Positions 1 through 9,004 are shown, counted from the stretch's first letter. The stretch: DNA of 62,216 nt from Kiritimatiellia bacterium (GCA_016296065.1 JAEDKA010000017.1:1-62216); one strand, 5' to 3'. Notes: generated by a model from the letters alone, not told the origin. Translations and numbers: made by a program.

Positions 1-2
1 AT

Positions 3-599
3 ACAGTCACTCTCGAGATTGGAGGCTCATGTCTCACTTTCGGGGCATGGTGCACCGGCATTCCGCGCCGCGAACCGTCGGAACTGCCGTGGATCGAGGC
101 CGCGCGCCTTCTCATGAACCGCGGCATGGGGCTGCTTCTGGCCAAAGGCAAAATGGAAAGCGCCAAATGCGAAGTCGACTTCATAAACCGCAACATAAAC
201 AAGTGTATCCTCGGCGCTGGCGACGCGCGGCTCATCGTGAACCGCAAGTACAGATGGCGCGCGCCGGAGAGGGCGGAGGCTCTCCGCGACCAGATGTACC
301 GCAAAGCCGTCGCGTGGAAGTTCCGTCCGACTGAAAGCGCCGTGTGCGACTGGAACACGGCGAGGGACGTCTGGCGGGCAGCGTGCGAGGAGGTCATGGA
401 GAATGGTGCTTGCAGAGGGGCGCTCGGGCGCTCGTTGCGCGAGGCCGCGCGCTGGGTCGTGAGGCGCCGCACGCTCGGCGCTCCGGCGAGCTTCGGACAG
501 AACTGCACGGTGCGGGTGCTGCGCGGCGTCACGCGGTGCATCGAAAAGCGCTTGCCGCTGCCTGAGGCGCTTCGACGAGACTGGGAGATATTCAACTGA
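3..599 (+). CDS. Hypothetical protein, 5' end outside window
   Basis: The frame is open from the first bases of the window to a TGA at 597-599, so this is the last ~198 residues of a longer protein. The first internal ATG (114) is unlikely to be the start, because the upstream codons read as ordinary protein. The visible part is mostly helical and rich in Arg, Ala and Trp, with the strings LLMNRGMGLLLA and NKCILGAGDARLI. It vaguely resembles the helical tails of bacterial nucleotidyltransferase-like proteins, but that is a weak impression and no function is assigned. It ends 58 bases before the STAS gene and points into the exopolysaccharide operon. Confidence 0.6.
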   Translation, partial: TVTLEIGGSCLTFGAWCTGIPRREPSELPWIEAARLLMNRGMGLLLAKGKMESAKCEVDFINRNINKCILGAGDARLIVNRKYRWRAPERAEALRDQMYRKAVAWKFRPTESAVCDWNTARDVWRAACEEVMENGACRGALGRSLREAARWVVRRRTLGAPASFGQNCTVRVLRGVTRCIEKRLPLPEALRRDWEIFN

Positions 600-614
600 A
601 CGCAGAATGAACTG

Positions 615-644
615 CCAACTAACGACAATCGACTAACGACTAAT
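615..644 (+). repeat. Short low-complexity repeat before the STAS gene
   Basis: AACGAC and GACTAACGAC units recur in the gap between the first two genes. They are the same kind of short direct repeat found inside several coding regions further along (4695-4782, 5740-5778, 8538-8636, 9434-9472), here in a non-coding position just before the Shine-Dalgarno of the STAS gene. Confidence 0.5.
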
Positions 645-657
645 AAAGGAGTAAACA

Positions 658-981
658 ATGGCATGGAACATAAGTGAAGAAGGAAAGACGCTGAAGGTCG
701 AGATTGACGGACGCCTCGTGGCGGCCGTCGCGCCGACGCTACGCGAGGACATACTGGGCAAGCTGCAGGACGGGATGAACGTGCTCTTCGATCTGTCGGG
801 CATGGTGCACATTGACTCCAGCGGACTCGGCGTGCTCGTGCAGGTGCTGCAGAAGGTGAAGTCCGGCGGCGGGAAGGTAGTGCTGGCCGCGCTCCAGCCC
901 GGACCGAAGATCGTTTTCGACATCACGAAAGTGAGCAGGGTGTTCGAGATCGTTCCCTCGGTGGAAGATGCGAAATTCTAG
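658..981 (+). CDS. STAS-domain anti-sigma factor antagonist
   Basis: A 107-residue single STAS domain of the SpoIIAA/RsbV type. The signature VHIDSSGLGVLVQVL at about residues 50-64 carries the DSSG loop, whose serine is phosphorylated by a cognate anti-sigma kinase in the characterised family. The start is fixed by AAAGGAG at 645-651. Such proteins bind an anti-sigma factor and release the sigma factor, or act in other partner-switching circuits. No RsbW-like kinase or PP2C phosphatase lies in the window, so the partner must be elsewhere. The gene sits 19 bases before a large sensor kinase at the head of the polysaccharide genes, which suggests it reports on or controls this locus. Confidence 0.93.
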   Translation: MAWNISEEGKTLKVEIDGRLVAAVAPTLREDILGKLQDGMNVLFDLSGMVHIDSSGLGVLVQVLQKVKSGGGKVVLAALQPGPKIVFDITKVSRVFEIVPSVEDAKF

Positions 982-1000
982 AGAGGGAGGCCAGGAGAGT

Positions 1001-4000
1001 ATGACAGGACGAGACAGCCGGCCGGCGTTTCTGTTCGCAATCCTCGCGGTTGCGGCGTCGTTCGCTTCGCCTGCCGAAGTCGTGAAGGTCGCGGACTGCG
1101 TGCGCGACGCCAACCTTGACGTATGGGCCGCGGCCGACAGCAAGGTTTCGACGGCGATAATGGAGGAGGTGTTCCGCATCGCAGGCGTGGATGCGGAGCG
1201 CCTGCCGTACGGCGAGGACGGAATGGCCGACGCGACCAACGCCGAGGTCATATGCTCGGCCTTCTGCACGCCCGAACTGGAGAAGAACTACAGATTCCCG
1301 CTGCAGCCGCTCGGCTGCATGCATTTCGGACTGTATGCGACGCCGTCGCACGCGATGTCGATGATGGCCACGAAGATCTCCGAGTGGCCCAGGATGATCG
1401 TCGGCTATTCGCCGGTCTCGCAGGGTCAGAGCGACGACCGCACGAGCTTCTTCGAGCACGCCCGGCTCGCCCCGAAGTACGTGTCGTTCCCGACGAGCGC
1501 CGGCGCGGTCGAGGCGCTGCACAACGGCGAGATCGACACGCTCTTCCTGTACACGCCGTTCGGAAAGCGCCCCGACGGCGTCGTCGAGGTCGTGCCCATC
1601 GGCGACAGGAACGTGTACTTCGCGGTCCGCAACGACAGGCCGGAGCTTTTCGACCGGCTCTCCAGAGCCTACCGGAAATTCTACATCGACGACATCGACA
1701 AGATCGACGGCTGGCGCGCCTCGCTCCTCGGCATACCGAAGCCGACAAACCGCGTCAGGGTCGCGGCGTACCGCCGCGGCGACCTCTTCGACGTCTCGCC
1801 GGACGGCACCCGCTCCGGCTCGCTCAAGAGCTGGCTCAAGACGATCTGCGGCTACACGCACTGGACGCTCGACTACGTCTACGGCGGATACGACGAGAGC
1901 CTAGAAGCGGTGAAGGACGGACGGCTCGACATTGTCGGAGGCATCGGCTTCTCGCCGAGCAGGCGCAAGAGCTTCCTTTTCCCGCACACGCCGATAGGCA
2001 TGCTCCGCGCGTTCCTTTGGGCGCATCCCGGCAGCGCATACAAGCCGGGCGCGCCTTCGACGTGGACCGGAATGAGGGTCGGCCTTCTGTCGGCCACGGT
2101 AAGCGGCGAGCGCGCGAAGCGGCAGTTCGAGGAAGACGGCTCCGGCGTGACGTACAGGGAGTTCTCCACCGACAAGGAGATGCTCGCGGCGTACTTCGGC
2201 GGCGAGATCGACGCATGCGTGGACGTGGAGATGCACGAGCTCCGCAACGAGGTAGCCCTGCACGTCTACACGTCGCATCCCATGTACATCTGCACGGCGC
2301 GGGACAGGGAAGACCTGTTTGTTGCGCTTGAGGCGGCGATGGAGTCGATCTGCGACGACTTCCCCAAGTACCAGCGCATGATCAGCGAGAGACACTACGG
2401 GAAGCACAGCGAGATGGCGGCGCTTTCCCTCGACGAGGCCGAGTGGCTCGCGAAGCGCGTCAAAAACGAGGCCCCGGTGGTGATCGACTTCTCCCCGTGG
2501 TCTTTCCCGATATTCGACGACGAGGGGAAGCCGACGGGATTCGTGGCGAAGCTGCTTGCGGAGTTCTCCAGGCGGACCGGGCTCAACTTCGTGCCGCAGG
2601 AGCAGACGAAGCTCCAGACGGCGGAGGCGCGTTTCCTGCGGGGCGAGACGGACTTCTGGGTTCCGTATCCGTGCGATCCGGGCGATGCGGCCTCGGTCGC
2701 CGTGCCGGTGTTCTCGATGCCGATGCCGCAGGAATCGGCTGCGGTGCTCGGCGCGCAGGATCCGCAGATGGAGCTGGAGATGTTCGCCGGCCGCAGGGTG
2801 CCGGACGAGCTCGTGTCCATACTGAGGAAGGTCGGCAACGACATCGGCACGGCCCGCGTCCAGGAGATGTTCATGACGGCGATGGCGGAACGTTCGGTGC
2901 AACACCGCATATTCGGCTATACGGCGGAGCAGCTCAAGCACAGGATACTCGAAGTCGCGGTCTGCGTCGTGCTGTTCATAGCCGTGCTGACGTCGATCAT
3001 GGGGGTCCTCCTCAAGAAGCAGGCGAACCGCGCCAACGCGGCCGCGGCCGCCGCGGAGGAGCATGCCCAGGCGAAGACGCGCTTCCTCGCGATGATGTCG
3101 CACGAGCTCCGCACCCCGCTCAACGCAGTCATCGGCTTCGCCGAGTTCCTTTCCCGGAAGGGGATCGTCGAGCGGCAGCGCGAGGAGTACACGAACGGCA
3201 TCCTGCTCAGCTCAAACGCGCTTCTTGAACTCATCAACGACATCCTCGACCTCTCCAAGCTCGAGGCCGGGTCGATGCAGATGCGCGAAGGCGTGTGCGA
3301 CGTCGTCCAGCTGCTGAAGGAGCTTCCCGCGATATTCGGCTACCGGGTGCGGCGGCATGGCGTCGCCCTCAAAATCGAGATCGGCGATCACGAGATCCCG
3401 CATCTCCGCCTTTCTCAGCAGGGCATGAGGCAGATACTCATCAATCTCGTCGGCAACGCCGCGAAGTTCACCGACAAGGGGTCCATAATCGTGCGCGCAT
3501 CGTGGATTCCCGAGAACAGCACGCTCCACATCGAGGTGTCCGACACAGGGTGCGGCATAACCGACGACAAGATGAAAAAGCTGTTCAATCCGTTCGTGCA
3601 GGACATAGCGAGCCGCATGAAGAGCAGCCAGGGCGAGATGAAGGGCACCGGGCTCGGGCTTCCGATCGTGAAGCGCATGGTCGAGGCCGCCCAGGGCACG
3701 ATCCGCGCCGAAAGCGCAATCGGGCAGGGGACTACGTTCTTCCTGGACTTCCCGAACCTCGAGCGCGCCGAGCGCCCCAAGTCCGCGCGCTCTGCGGAGC
3801 AGTCCATCCACATGACCCGCCCGGAGCGGGTGCTCGTCGTGGACGATATGACGATGAACCGCAAGATACTCGGCATCCACCTCGAAAACCTCGGCATCCA
3901 CGACGTGCGCTTCGCAGAGAACGGCGTCAAGGCGCTGGAAGTCATGGCGGAGTGGAAACCCGATCTTGTGTTCACAGACATGTGGATGCCGGAGATGGAC

Positions 4001-4174
4001 GGCACGCAGCTCGCCGAGGCGATGCGGCGCGACAGGACGCTCGCGGAGATTCCGATTGTCGCGGTTACAGCCGACGTCGACGTCGGATCCACCTACGACA
4101 TGTCGCTCTTCGCCAAGGTCATCTCCAAGCCGGTGACGACTTCGAAGCTAAGTTCGCTCTTTGGAGTCGACTGA
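1001..4174 (+). CDS. Hybrid sensor histidine kinase with tandem solute-binding sensor modules
   Basis: About 1057 residues. I chose the ATG at 1001, just after AGGAGAG and opening a signal-peptide-like segment; an ATG at 968 in the same frame would overlap the STAS gene. The periplasmic part (about 20-640) reads as two or three SBP_bac_3-like modules in tandem, one beginning near residue 485 (VVIDFSPWSFPIFDDEGKPT), as in BvgS/EvgS-type sensors. A membrane helix follows at about 648-670, then HisKA with MMSHELRTPLNAVIGF, an ATPase domain with NLVGNAAKFTDKG, DTGCGI and GTGLGLPI, and a C-terminal receiver (VLVVDDMTMNR, FTDMWMPEMDG). No Hpt or DNA-binding domain is present, so the output partner is unknown. 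Its stop is two bases before the next start. Confidence 0.93.
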   Translation: MTGRDSRPAFLFAILAVAASFASPAEVVKVADCVRDANLDVWAAADSKVSTAIMEEVFRIAGVDAERLPYGEDGMADATNAEVICSAFCTPELEKNYRFPLQPLGCMHFGLYATPSHAMSMMATKISEWPRMIVGYSPVSQGQSDDRTSFFEHARLAPKYVSFPTSAGAVEALHNGEIDTLFLYTPFGKRPDGVVEVVPIGDRNVYFAVRNDRPELFDRLSRAYRKFYIDDIDKIDGWRASLLGIPKPTNRVRVAAYRRGDLFDVSPDGTRSGSLKSWLKTICGYTHWTLDYVYGGYDESLEAVKDGRLDIVGGIGFSPSRRKSFLFPHTPIGMLRAFLWAHPGSAYKPGAPSTWTGMRVGLLSATVSGERAKRQFEEDGSGVTYREFSTDKEMLAAYFGGEIDACVDVEMHELRNEVALHVYTSHPMYICTARDREDLFVALEAAMESICDDFPKYQRMISERHYGKHSEMAALSLDEAEWLAKRVKNEAPVVIDFSPWSFPIFDDEGKPTGFVAKLLAEFSRRTGLNFVPQEQTKLQTAEARFLRGETDFWVPYPCDPGDAASVAVPVFSMPMPQESAAVLGAQDPQMELEMFAGRRVPDELVSILRKVGNDIGTARVQEMFMTAMAERSVQHRIFGYTAEQLKHRILEVAVCVVLFIAVLTSIMGVLLKKQANRANAAAAAAEEHAQAKTRFLAMMSHELRTPLNAVIGFAEFLSRKGIVERQREEYTNGILLSSNALLELINDILDLSKLEAGSMQMREGVCDVVQLLKELPAIFGYRVRRHGVALKIEIGDHEIPHLRLSQQGMRQILINLVGNAAKFTDKGSIIVRASWIPENSTLHIEVSDTGCGITDDKMKKLFNPFVQDIASRMKSSQGEMKGTGLGLPIVKRMVEAAQGTIRAESAIGQGTTFFLDFPNLERAERPKSARSAEQSIHMTRPERVLVVDDMTMNRKILGIHLENLGIHDVRFAENGVKALEVMAEWKPDLVFTDMWMPEMDGTQLAEAMRRDRTLAEIPIVAVTADVDVGSTYDMSLFAKVISKPVTTSKLSSLFGVD

Positions 4175-4175
4175 A

Positions 4176-6131
4176 GTGAAGCTGCTCGTCTCCTGCATAC
4201 CGTACGACCACGGCAAGAGCGGAATATCCGTCTATGTCCGCGAGGTCGTTCGCGCCCTGTCTGAGCAAGGGCACGAACTGACGCTTCTGTGCGAGCCGGG
4301 CGAAGGAGCCCCAGAGGGCGAAGTCGCAAGGGGCGCGAGGATCGTAGTGGCTCCCCTCTGGACCAGGCGAGCCGTGTTCAGCATGCTGTGGCATCTGTTC
4401 GTGCTGCCGCTCAAACTGCGTCGCTGGAGGCGCGACTTCGACGGATTCGTCATCTGCGCGGCAAACAGAAGGGTCTGCGCATGGTATCCGATCGAGACGA
4501 CCGCCACTGTCCACGACCTCGCGAACTTCCACATCCCCGGCAAGTACTCGCGCCTTCGGATGTTTTACCTCGCGCACGTCCTGCCGTTCTTCGCGAAGAG
4601 GGCGCAGCACCTCGTCGCCGTGAGCGAGGCGACGAAGATCGACATGGTGAAGTACTGGCACTGCCGCGAAGAGGACGTCACTGTGCTGTACAACGGACTT
4701 CGGACCGAGGACTTCGGACTTGGGAATGGGGACTTCGGACTTCGGGAATGCCCCGGAAGTCGGAAGTCGGGAGTCGGGAGTCTCCTCTACATCTCTCGCA
4801 TCGAGCATCCCGGGAAGAACCACATGAGGCTCATCGAGGCCTACGGCAAACTGCCGCGGGAGATGGCCGAGGCGCATCCGCTCGTGATCGCGGGAGCGGA
4901 TTGGAAGGACGCAGAGGTCGTGCACGAGGCGGCAAGGAAGTCGCCGCACGCCGATCTCATCCGCTTCACCGGATTCGTCGACGCGGCGGATATGCCGCGC
5001 CTCTGGTCGGAGACGGGCTTTTACGTGTTCCCGAGCCTCTTCGAAGGCTTCGGCCTTTCGCTCGTAGAGGCGATGGGCCGCGGCATTCCGTGCGCGTGCT
5101 CGAACAACGGCTCGTTGGGCGAGATAGCCGGAGACGTCGCGCTCACGTTCGATCCGTACGACGTTGATTCCATCGCAGAGGCGCTTAAGAATCTTCTGGG
5201 CGAGTCGCGGGAGACGCGCGAGGCGCGGGTGGCGAGAGGCCGTGAATGGATAAAGCGCTTCTCGTGGGAGGACCATGCGAAGGGAATTGCGAAGCTGCTT
5301 GGGCAAAAAGGTGTCTCGCGTCTCTTCGGCATACCCGTTGCTCGCGTCACCGAAACTGAAGCCGTCGAGCGGATCGTGGGGATGGCGAAGGAACGCGGGA
5401 GCGGAACTGGACATTCGACGGACGACGAACGACATCCGGAGAATGCAAGCTCGCGGCACATTGCCAAATTCATTGCGACGCTGAACGTCGACTTCGTCGC
5501 GAACGCGGTGAGCGGATGGCCGTTCGGGGGCAACGACGAGCTTTGGGGATATCTCAGGAACGCCGACTTCGTGACGGCGGACGGAATGCCGATCGTGCTT
5601 CTGTCGAAGCTGCTGCGGCGGGCGCTGCCGGAGCGCGTGACTGGCGCGGACATGGTGCCGCGCATCTGCCTTCGCTGCGCCGAGGAGGGGCTGTCGGTCT
5701 ACGTGCTCGGCGGCGACAGGGAAGCGATCGAAGAGGCGTTAAGGAAGTTGAAAGTTGAAAGTTTGAAGTTGAAAGTCGTTGGCATCGATCCGGCGTTCGT
5801 GAAGCTCGACGAGGACCAGCCAGAGATCATCGAGCGCATCAATGCCGCGAAGCCCGACATTCTCTTCGTCGCGCTCGGCAATCCCAAGCAGGAACTGTGG
5901 ATGGGGCGCAACAAAGAAAAGCTCGACGTCGGCGCTATGATCGGAATCGGAGGGACGTTCAACTTCCTCGCGGGACGCGTGAAGCGTGCGCCAAAGTGGA
6001 TGCAGAAGTCGGGGCTCGAGTGGATATACCGCATCATCCAGGAGCCGGGGCGGCTCTGGAAGCGCTATGCGTACGGGCTCGTCAAGTTCGGCTGGCTGTC
6101 GCTCAGGGCGATGGCGGGAGGATACAGATGA
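4176..6131 (+). CDS. Bifunctional glycosyltransferase: GT4 fused to WecG/TagA/CpsF (GT26)
   Basis: About 651 residues from a GTG two bases after the kinase stop; a TTG at 4161 in frame is the alternative. Residues 1-385 are a GT4 enzyme, with the nucleotide-binding region SLFEGFGLSLVEAMGRGIP near 288-306. Residues 380-651 are a GT26 enzyme with ADFVTADGMPIVLLSKLL, RVTGADM, VALGNPKQELW and IGIGGTFNFLAGRVKRAP, the hallmark string of WecG/TagA. GT26 members add ManNAc-type sugars or hexoses to lipid-linked precursors, so this protein probably makes two successive early additions. The coding sequence carries three in-frame low-complexity inserts (4695-4782, 5414-5440, 5740-5778). It overlaps the next gene by ATGA. 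Confidence 0.92.
   Translation: MKLLVSCIPYDHGKSGISVYVREVVRALSEQGHELTLLCEPGEGAPEGEVARGARIVVAPLWTRRAVFSMLWHLFVLPLKLRRWRRDFDGFVICAANRRVCAWYPIETTATVHDLANFHIPGKYSRLRMFYLAHVLPFFAKRAQHLVAVSEATKIDMVKYWHCREEDVTVLYNGLRTEDFGLGNGDFGLRECPGSRKSGVGSLLYISRIEHPGKNHMRLIEAYGKLPREMAEAHPLVIAGADWKDAEVVHEAARKSPHADLIRFTGFVDAADMPRLWSETGFYVFPSLFEGFGLSLVEAMGRGIPCACSNNGSLGEIAGDVALTFDPYDVDSIAEALKNLLGESRETREARVARGREWIKRFSWEDHAKGIAKLLGQKGVSRLFGIPVARVTETEAVERIVGMAKERGSGTGHSTDDERHPENASSRHIAKFIATLNVDFVANAVSGWPFGGNDELWGYLRNADFVTADGMPIVLLSKLLRRALPERVTGADMVPRICLRCAEEGLSVYVLGGDREAIEEALRKLKVESLKLKVVGIDPAFVKLDEDQPEIIERINAAKPDILFVALGNPKQELWMGRNKEKLDVGAMIGIGGTFNFLAGRVKRAPKWMQKSGLEWIYRIIQEPGRLWKRYAYGLVKFGWLSLRAMAGGYR
4695..4782 (+). 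repeat. In-frame low-complexity insert in the GT4 interdomain linker
   Basis: Three GGACTTCGG units are followed by GGAAGTCGGAAGTC and GGGAGTCGGGAGTC. The GACTTC units are reverse complements of the GAAGTC units, so the element is partly palindromic. It is translated as a Gly/Arg/Ser-rich stretch between the acceptor-side Rossmann fold and the strand LLYISRI that opens the donor-side fold. No stop is created. Confidence 0.75.
5414..5440 (+). repeat. Short GACGAAC-type repeat inside the GT fusion
   Basis: GACGGACGACGAACGAC forms a short imperfect direct repeat. It is translated in frame as a hydrophilic stretch (HSTDDERHPENAS) near the start of the GT26 half. It is weaker than the other intragenic elements. 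Confidence 0.4.
5740..5778 (+). repeat. In-frame TTGAAAG repeat inside the GT26 domain
   Basis: The unit TTGAAAG or TTTGAAG recurs four times. It is translated as KLKVESLKLKVV inside the GT26 domain, directly after the helix following VYVLGG. A tract like this is unusual in a catalytic domain otherwise coded with high-GC codons. Confidence 0.65.
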
Positions 6132-9004
6132 CGGAAAGGAATTCATGGTCCCACCTTTCCGCGTTCGGCGCGTGGGCGATCGCGTTCGGATGCGCGGTCG
6201 GATGGGATGTGCTTGTCTTGCCGCTGACGGAGTTTCTTCCGAAGGCGGGACCGGCCGGCGCGCTTATGGGGCTCGCCTGCGGCGCGCTCGCGATGGCCGT
6301 TATCGCGTGGAACTTCCACTTCATGATCGGGAAGTGTCCGGGACCCGGAGGTGTCTATTCATACGCGAAGAAGGCCTTCGGACACGATCACGGCTACATC
6401 TGCGCGTGGTTCCTCTGCCTTGCCTACGCGGCGATAGTGTGGGCGGACGCGGAGATGCTGACGGTGGTGGTCCGCTATCTGATCGGCGGCGATCCGCTCC
6501 TCTTCGGATTCAAGTACCATGTCGCCGGATTCCGGGTGTGCCTGGGCGACATCGTGATCGTCGCGACCGCGATGGCGGCCGTTGTCGCGCTCACGGTGAG
6601 GCGCCGGATAGCTGCCGCGGTTCAGTCTGTTCTCGCCGTGGCGCTGGCGGCCGGACTTGTCGTCTGCTTCTGCGCGGCGGCGTTCGGGCATGTCGGAGGC
6701 GTTGCCTCGATGCATCCGTTCTTCTCGCCGAAAGGCGGCTCGCCTATCTCCCAGATACTCGGCGTTCTGATGATAACGCCGTGGCTTTTCGTGGGGATTG
6801 AGTCCATTTCCAGCATGTCCGCCGAGTTCAATTTCCCGGTGCGCAGGTCCTTCGGGATAATGGCCGCGGCCATTGTGGCGACGGTCGCCGCGTATGTCGC
6901 GGCGCTGCTGATCCCCGTGCTCGCGTCGGGCGGCGGCGAAGCCGGATGGTCCGCGGCGATCTCAGCGTCCGGAGACGCGAACGCCAGGGCCTTCGACCTT
7001 GTCAAGGGCACGCTTGGAGGCGCTGGCACGGCGGTGCTGGGACTTGCGCTCGGCGGGGCGCTGTTCACCAACCTTGTTGGGAACACCGTCGTCGCGAGCC
7101 GTCTTCTCGCCGCGATGGCGGATGACGGGGCGATGCCGCGCTGGCTCGGCAGGAAGGACGGCGCGATGTCCGCGAGGAACGCGATCTTCGTCATTGCCCT
7201 GATCGCCGTCGCGACGTCCGCCCTCGGGCAGACCGTGATCGAAGTGATCGTGGACATCGCGATAGTCGGCACGGCGGTCGCGTACGCCTACACGTCCGGG
7301 GCGACATTCAAGCTGGCGAGGGCGGAGGGAGACCGCGTTTCCGCCGCGACGGGGTTCGTGGGACTCGTCTTCTCCGCGGTGATAGCGTTTGTCTTCCTCC
7401 TCCCCGTGTTTTCGGCAACGATGGGCACAGTTTCGTATCTCGTGCTTGTCCTATGGTGCATAGCCGGTCTCGTTTTCTTCCTGCTAATCTTCCGCCGCGA
7501 GGGGTCCAGGCGGTTCGGACGCTCCTCGGTCGTGTGGGTGTCGCTCTTCCTCGTGATCCTCGCGCTGTCGCACCTCTGGACGCGCCAGATGGCGGGCGAG
7601 GCCATGCGTGATGCGTACGAAGACATTGCGGAAAGCCATGATTCCGCGTGCCGCCGGAACAGTCCTGATGGCGCGCCGCCGACATGCGGGATGTCGTGGA
7701 AGGAAGATCTCCGGCGGGACCTCGGGGTCGTCCGGAGCACGATAATCCGCAACAGCGTCGTACAGAGCGGACTGAACGTCCTTGCGATCGCACTGATGAT
7801 CGCCGTCTACGTCATCCTCCGCCGCCGGGAGCTCGACATGGAGCGCGAGAAGGCGAAGGCGAAGAGCTTCTTCTTCTCGACGGTGAGCCACGACATAAGG
7901 ACGCCGCTCAACGCGATCATCGGATTCTCCGAGATGCTGAAGTCCGGCTTCAGTACCGAGGAGGAGCGCGTCCAGGCCGTGGATTCGATAATCGCGAGCG
8001 GAAAGACCCTCCTTGGCCTCGTCAACGACGTTCTGGACCTGTCGAAGCTGGAGTCCGGCAAGATGGAGATACTGCCCGAGCCGACGGACTGCGCGAAGCT
8101 GCTGCGCGAGGTGGCGGACGCATTCAGGGTCGCGAGCGCAAAGTCCGGGGTCGAGGTGCGCTGCCGCGCGGACGCGATGCCCGCGCTGATGCTCGATCCC
8201 CAGAAGCTCAGGCAGATTGCGTTCAACCTCGTCGGCAACGCCGTCAAGTTCACGCAGAAGGGTTTTGTAGAGGTTCGCGCGTCTTTCTCCGAGGGCACGC
8301 TGAGCCTTGCGGTCGAAGACACCGGATGCGGAATATCCGAGGAGGATCTCGGCCGCATCGGCTCCGCATACGTGCAGGTGGGGTCCAAGATGTCGCGCAA
8401 CGGCGGCACGGGGCTGGGCCTCGCGATATGCAGGCAGCTCGCCACGGCGATGGGGGGCAGGATAGACGTCGTGTCGAAGCTCGGGAAGGGTTCCACGTTT
8501 ACGGTGACGATACCTGGGGTGAAGGTCGTGGAAAGCGGAGAAGTTAAGAGTGGGGGAGTTAAGAGTGGAGGAGTGGAGGAGTTAACTCACCCACTCACCC
8601 ACTCAACAACTCACCCACTCAACAACTCACCCACTTGCCTCCGCATCCTGATCGTTGACGACTCGAAGATGAACATCATGGTCCTGAAGGCGCAGCTCAA
8701 GAACCTCGGACAGTTCGAGGTTGCTGCGGCCGGGGACGGACAGGAGGCGCTCGAGCTGCTCAGGTCCAAGGGTGCGAATAGCTTCGACCTCGTGCTGACG
8801 GACATGTGGATGCCGCGCATGGACGGAGAGGGCCTTGTCAAGGCGATTCGCGCCGATCCTTTGCTCTCCGGGCTGCGCGTCGTCGTCGTTACGGCGGACG
8901 TGGAGTTCCGTGCAAAGTTCGATGCGGTGGGATTCGACGACCTTCTCCTCAAGCCGGTGACGCGGGACGGCCTGGCCGAGATGCTGGCAAAGGAGGGAAG
9001 ATGA
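6128..9004 (+). CDS. APC-family permease fused to a hybrid histidine kinase
   Basis: 958 residues; the ATG overlaps the preceding stop by ATGA. Residues 1 to about 470 are a polytopic amino acid/polyamine permease (APC) domain. It has the TM1-like segment GWDVLVLPLTEFLPKAGPAG and the helix-2 motif GPGGVYSYAKKAFG. After two more hydrophobic segments around a polar loop (about 485-550) comes HisKA with STVSHDIRTPLNAIIGF (His near 586), an ATPase domain (NLVGNAVKFTQKG, DTGCGI, GTGLGLAI), a repeat-bearing linker and a receiver (LRILIVDDSKMN, LTDMWMPRMDG). The architecture is analogous to CbrA, in which an SLC5-type transporter domain precedes the kinase, but here the transporter is APC-like. Whether it transports, senses or both is unknown. 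A paralogue lies at 25430-28354. Confidence 0.93.
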   Translation: MTERNSWSHLSAFGAWAIAFGCAVGWDVLVLPLTEFLPKAGPAGALMGLACGALAMAVIAWNFHFMIGKCPGPGGVYSYAKKAFGHDHGYICAWFLCLAYAAIVWADAEMLTVVVRYLIGGDPLLFGFKYHVAGFRVCLGDIVIVATAMAAVVALTVRRRIAAAVQSVLAVALAAGLVVCFCAAAFGHVGGVASMHPFFSPKGGSPISQILGVLMITPWLFVGIESISSMSAEFNFPVRRSFGIMAAAIVATVAAYVAALLIPVLASGGGEAGWSAAISASGDANARAFDLVKGTLGGAGTAVLGLALGGALFTNLVGNTVVASRLLAAMADDGAMPRWLGRKDGAMSARNAIFVIALIAVATSALGQTVIEVIVDIAIVGTAVAYAYTSGATFKLARAEGDRVSAATGFVGLVFSAVIAFVFLLPVFSATMGTVSYLVLVLWCIAGLVFFLLIFRREGSRRFGRSSVVWVSLFLVILALSHLWTRQMAGEAMRDAYEDIAESHDSACRRNSPDGAPPTCGMSWKEDLRRDLGVVRSTIIRNSVVQSGLNVLAIALMIAVYVILRRRELDMEREKAKAKSFFFSTVSHDIRTPLNAIIGFSEMLKSGFSTEEERVQAVDSIIASGKTLLGLVNDVLDLSKLESGKMEILPEPTDCAKLLREVADAFRVASAKSGVEVRCRADAMPALMLDPQKLRQIAFNLVGNAVKFTQKGFVEVRASFSEGTLSLAVEDTGCGISEEDLGRIGSAYVQVGSKMSRNGGTGLGLAICRQLATAMGGRIDVVSKLGKGSTFTVTIPGVKVVESGEVKSGGVKSGGVEELTHPLTHSTTHPLNNSPTCLRILIVDDSKMNIMVLKAQLKNLGQFEVAAAGDGQEALELLRSKGANSFDLVLTDMWMPRMDGEGLVKAIRADPLLSGLRVVVVTADVEFRAKFDAVGFDDLLLKPVTRDGLAEMLAKEGR
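8538..8636 (+). repeat. In-frame palindromic repeat in the kinase-receiver linker
   Basis: GAGTTAAGAGTGG-type units on the left are followed by ACTCACCCACTCAACA units on the right, joined at the perfect palindrome GAGTTAACTC (8579-8588). The left half approximates the reverse complement of the right, so the element could fold into a long imperfect hairpin. It is translated without stops as a Gly/Val/Ser-rich then Thr/His/Pro-rich linker between the ATPase domain and the receiver. Confidence 0.8.

Noticed and set aside
923..3103. Long minus-strand ORFs opposite the first sensor kinase
   Set aside because: Their products are Arg/His/Ala-rich with no motifs and no Shine-Dalgarno. High-GC coding DNA gives open antisense frames; the plus-strand kinase explains the region fully.
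8538..8636. CRISPR-like array
   Set aside because: Units are short and degenerate, there are no constant spacers, and the segment is inside an open reading frame. No cas genes are present.
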